A DNA stretch of 5,108 bases, from assembly GCA_910585135.1 (NCBI GenBank), contig CAJUEB010000070.1:1-5108 (forward strand), in the 5' to 3' direction. Under the pieces are notes generated by a model. The model saw nothing but the letters and a program-made list of their open reading frames with translations. It was not told the origin of the DNA and searched no databases. Shown here piece after piece: positions 4,965 through 5,108 of the stretch. The first letter of the stretch is position 1, and each line of letters starts with the position of its first letter. Source of the DNA: an uncultured Eubacteriales bacterium. Its GTDB lineage: Bacteria; Bacillota; Clostridia; Peptostreptococcales; Anaerovoracaceae. The position numbers were made by a program, and so were the translations under genes.

Positions 4965-5108
4965 TCAAGACTGACCGATTTCTTGCACCTGATTGAAGCT
5001 CTCGCTTAATCGATTTCTTCCCATCAAGCGATTCCGTCCAGTAATTGTCTTTTTAGCAATTTCCCTCAGTGATTTCACGAAGCGATTGCCTTTAGCCAAG
5101 TAATTCTT
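4965..5108 (-). CDS. Possible C-terminal end of an unidentified basic protein (5' end outside window)
   Basis: The minus-strand frame is open from the window edge for 47 codons and stops with TGA at 4967-4965. The peptide is rich in Lys, Arg, Asn and Ser, begins KNYLAKGNRFVKSLREIAKK, and carries a near-tandem GRNRLM/GRNRLS (24-35) before ending EIGQS. The plus strand of the same stretch has stops. I do not recognise the family; it does not look like the C-terminus of alanyl-tRNA synthetase, the usual neighbour. It may be a real gene end, a relic, or a chance open frame. Confidence 0.35.
   Translation of the reverse strand, partial: KNYLAKGNRFVKSLREIAKKTITGRNRLMGRNRLSESFNQVQEIGQS

Noticed and set aside
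4971..5108. A CRISPR-like or tandem repeat array from recurring GATT/AATT words
   Set aside because: Spacing varies from 13 to 21 bases and flanking bases are not conserved; codon-level repetition in an open frame explains it better.

Overview
The window looks like chromosome of a low-to-mid GC Gram-positive bacterium (Bacillota, most likely class Clostridia). The basis is the gene families (IreB/UPF0297, RuvX of the YrrK type, a methionine gamma-lyase-like enzyme of the 'aluminium resistance' family, a VTT-domain membrane protein, a YneA-like LysM protein), the AGGAGG-type ribosome binding sites, the Gram-positive LexA boxes and the U-tailed terminators. The genus cannot be fixed from this sequence alone.

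Layout. Positions 3-701 (+) hold the 3' end of a large surface protein with GLUG repeats. Positions 763-2079 (+) encode a PLP enzyme and 2117-2857 (+) a VTT/TVP38-type membrane protein; these two could share a transcript. Two stem-loops with T runs (about 2953-3070) end that unit. Next comes a consensus sigma-A promoter (3116-3144) flanked by two LexA boxes, with a third weak one between its hexamers. It drives 3198-3515 (+), a 105-residue single-pass membrane protein with a LysM domain that resembles the SOS division inhibitor YneA. Just downstream is a broken Phd/YefM antitoxin gene (3554-3670, with a +1-frame continuation). From 3671 to 4002 there is no convincing gene: it holds a bidirectional terminator, a possible small relic on the minus strand and a 38-bp hyphenated palindrome.

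The right part reads on the minus strand: ireB (4823-4575), a terminator (4554-4530), an inverted repeat around a possible promoter (4521-4483), then ruvX (4434-4003). In many Bacillota the order alaS-ireB-ruvX-DUF1292 forms one cluster. Here alaS and the DUF1292 gene are not seen, and a terminator sits between ireB and ruvX. The last 144 bases are open on the minus strand and may be the C-terminal end of an unidentified basic protein.

No complete novel multi-gene system is visible. The most interesting parts are the SOS-type promoter without lexA nearby, the antitoxin relic behind it, and the unexplained palindromes around ruvX.
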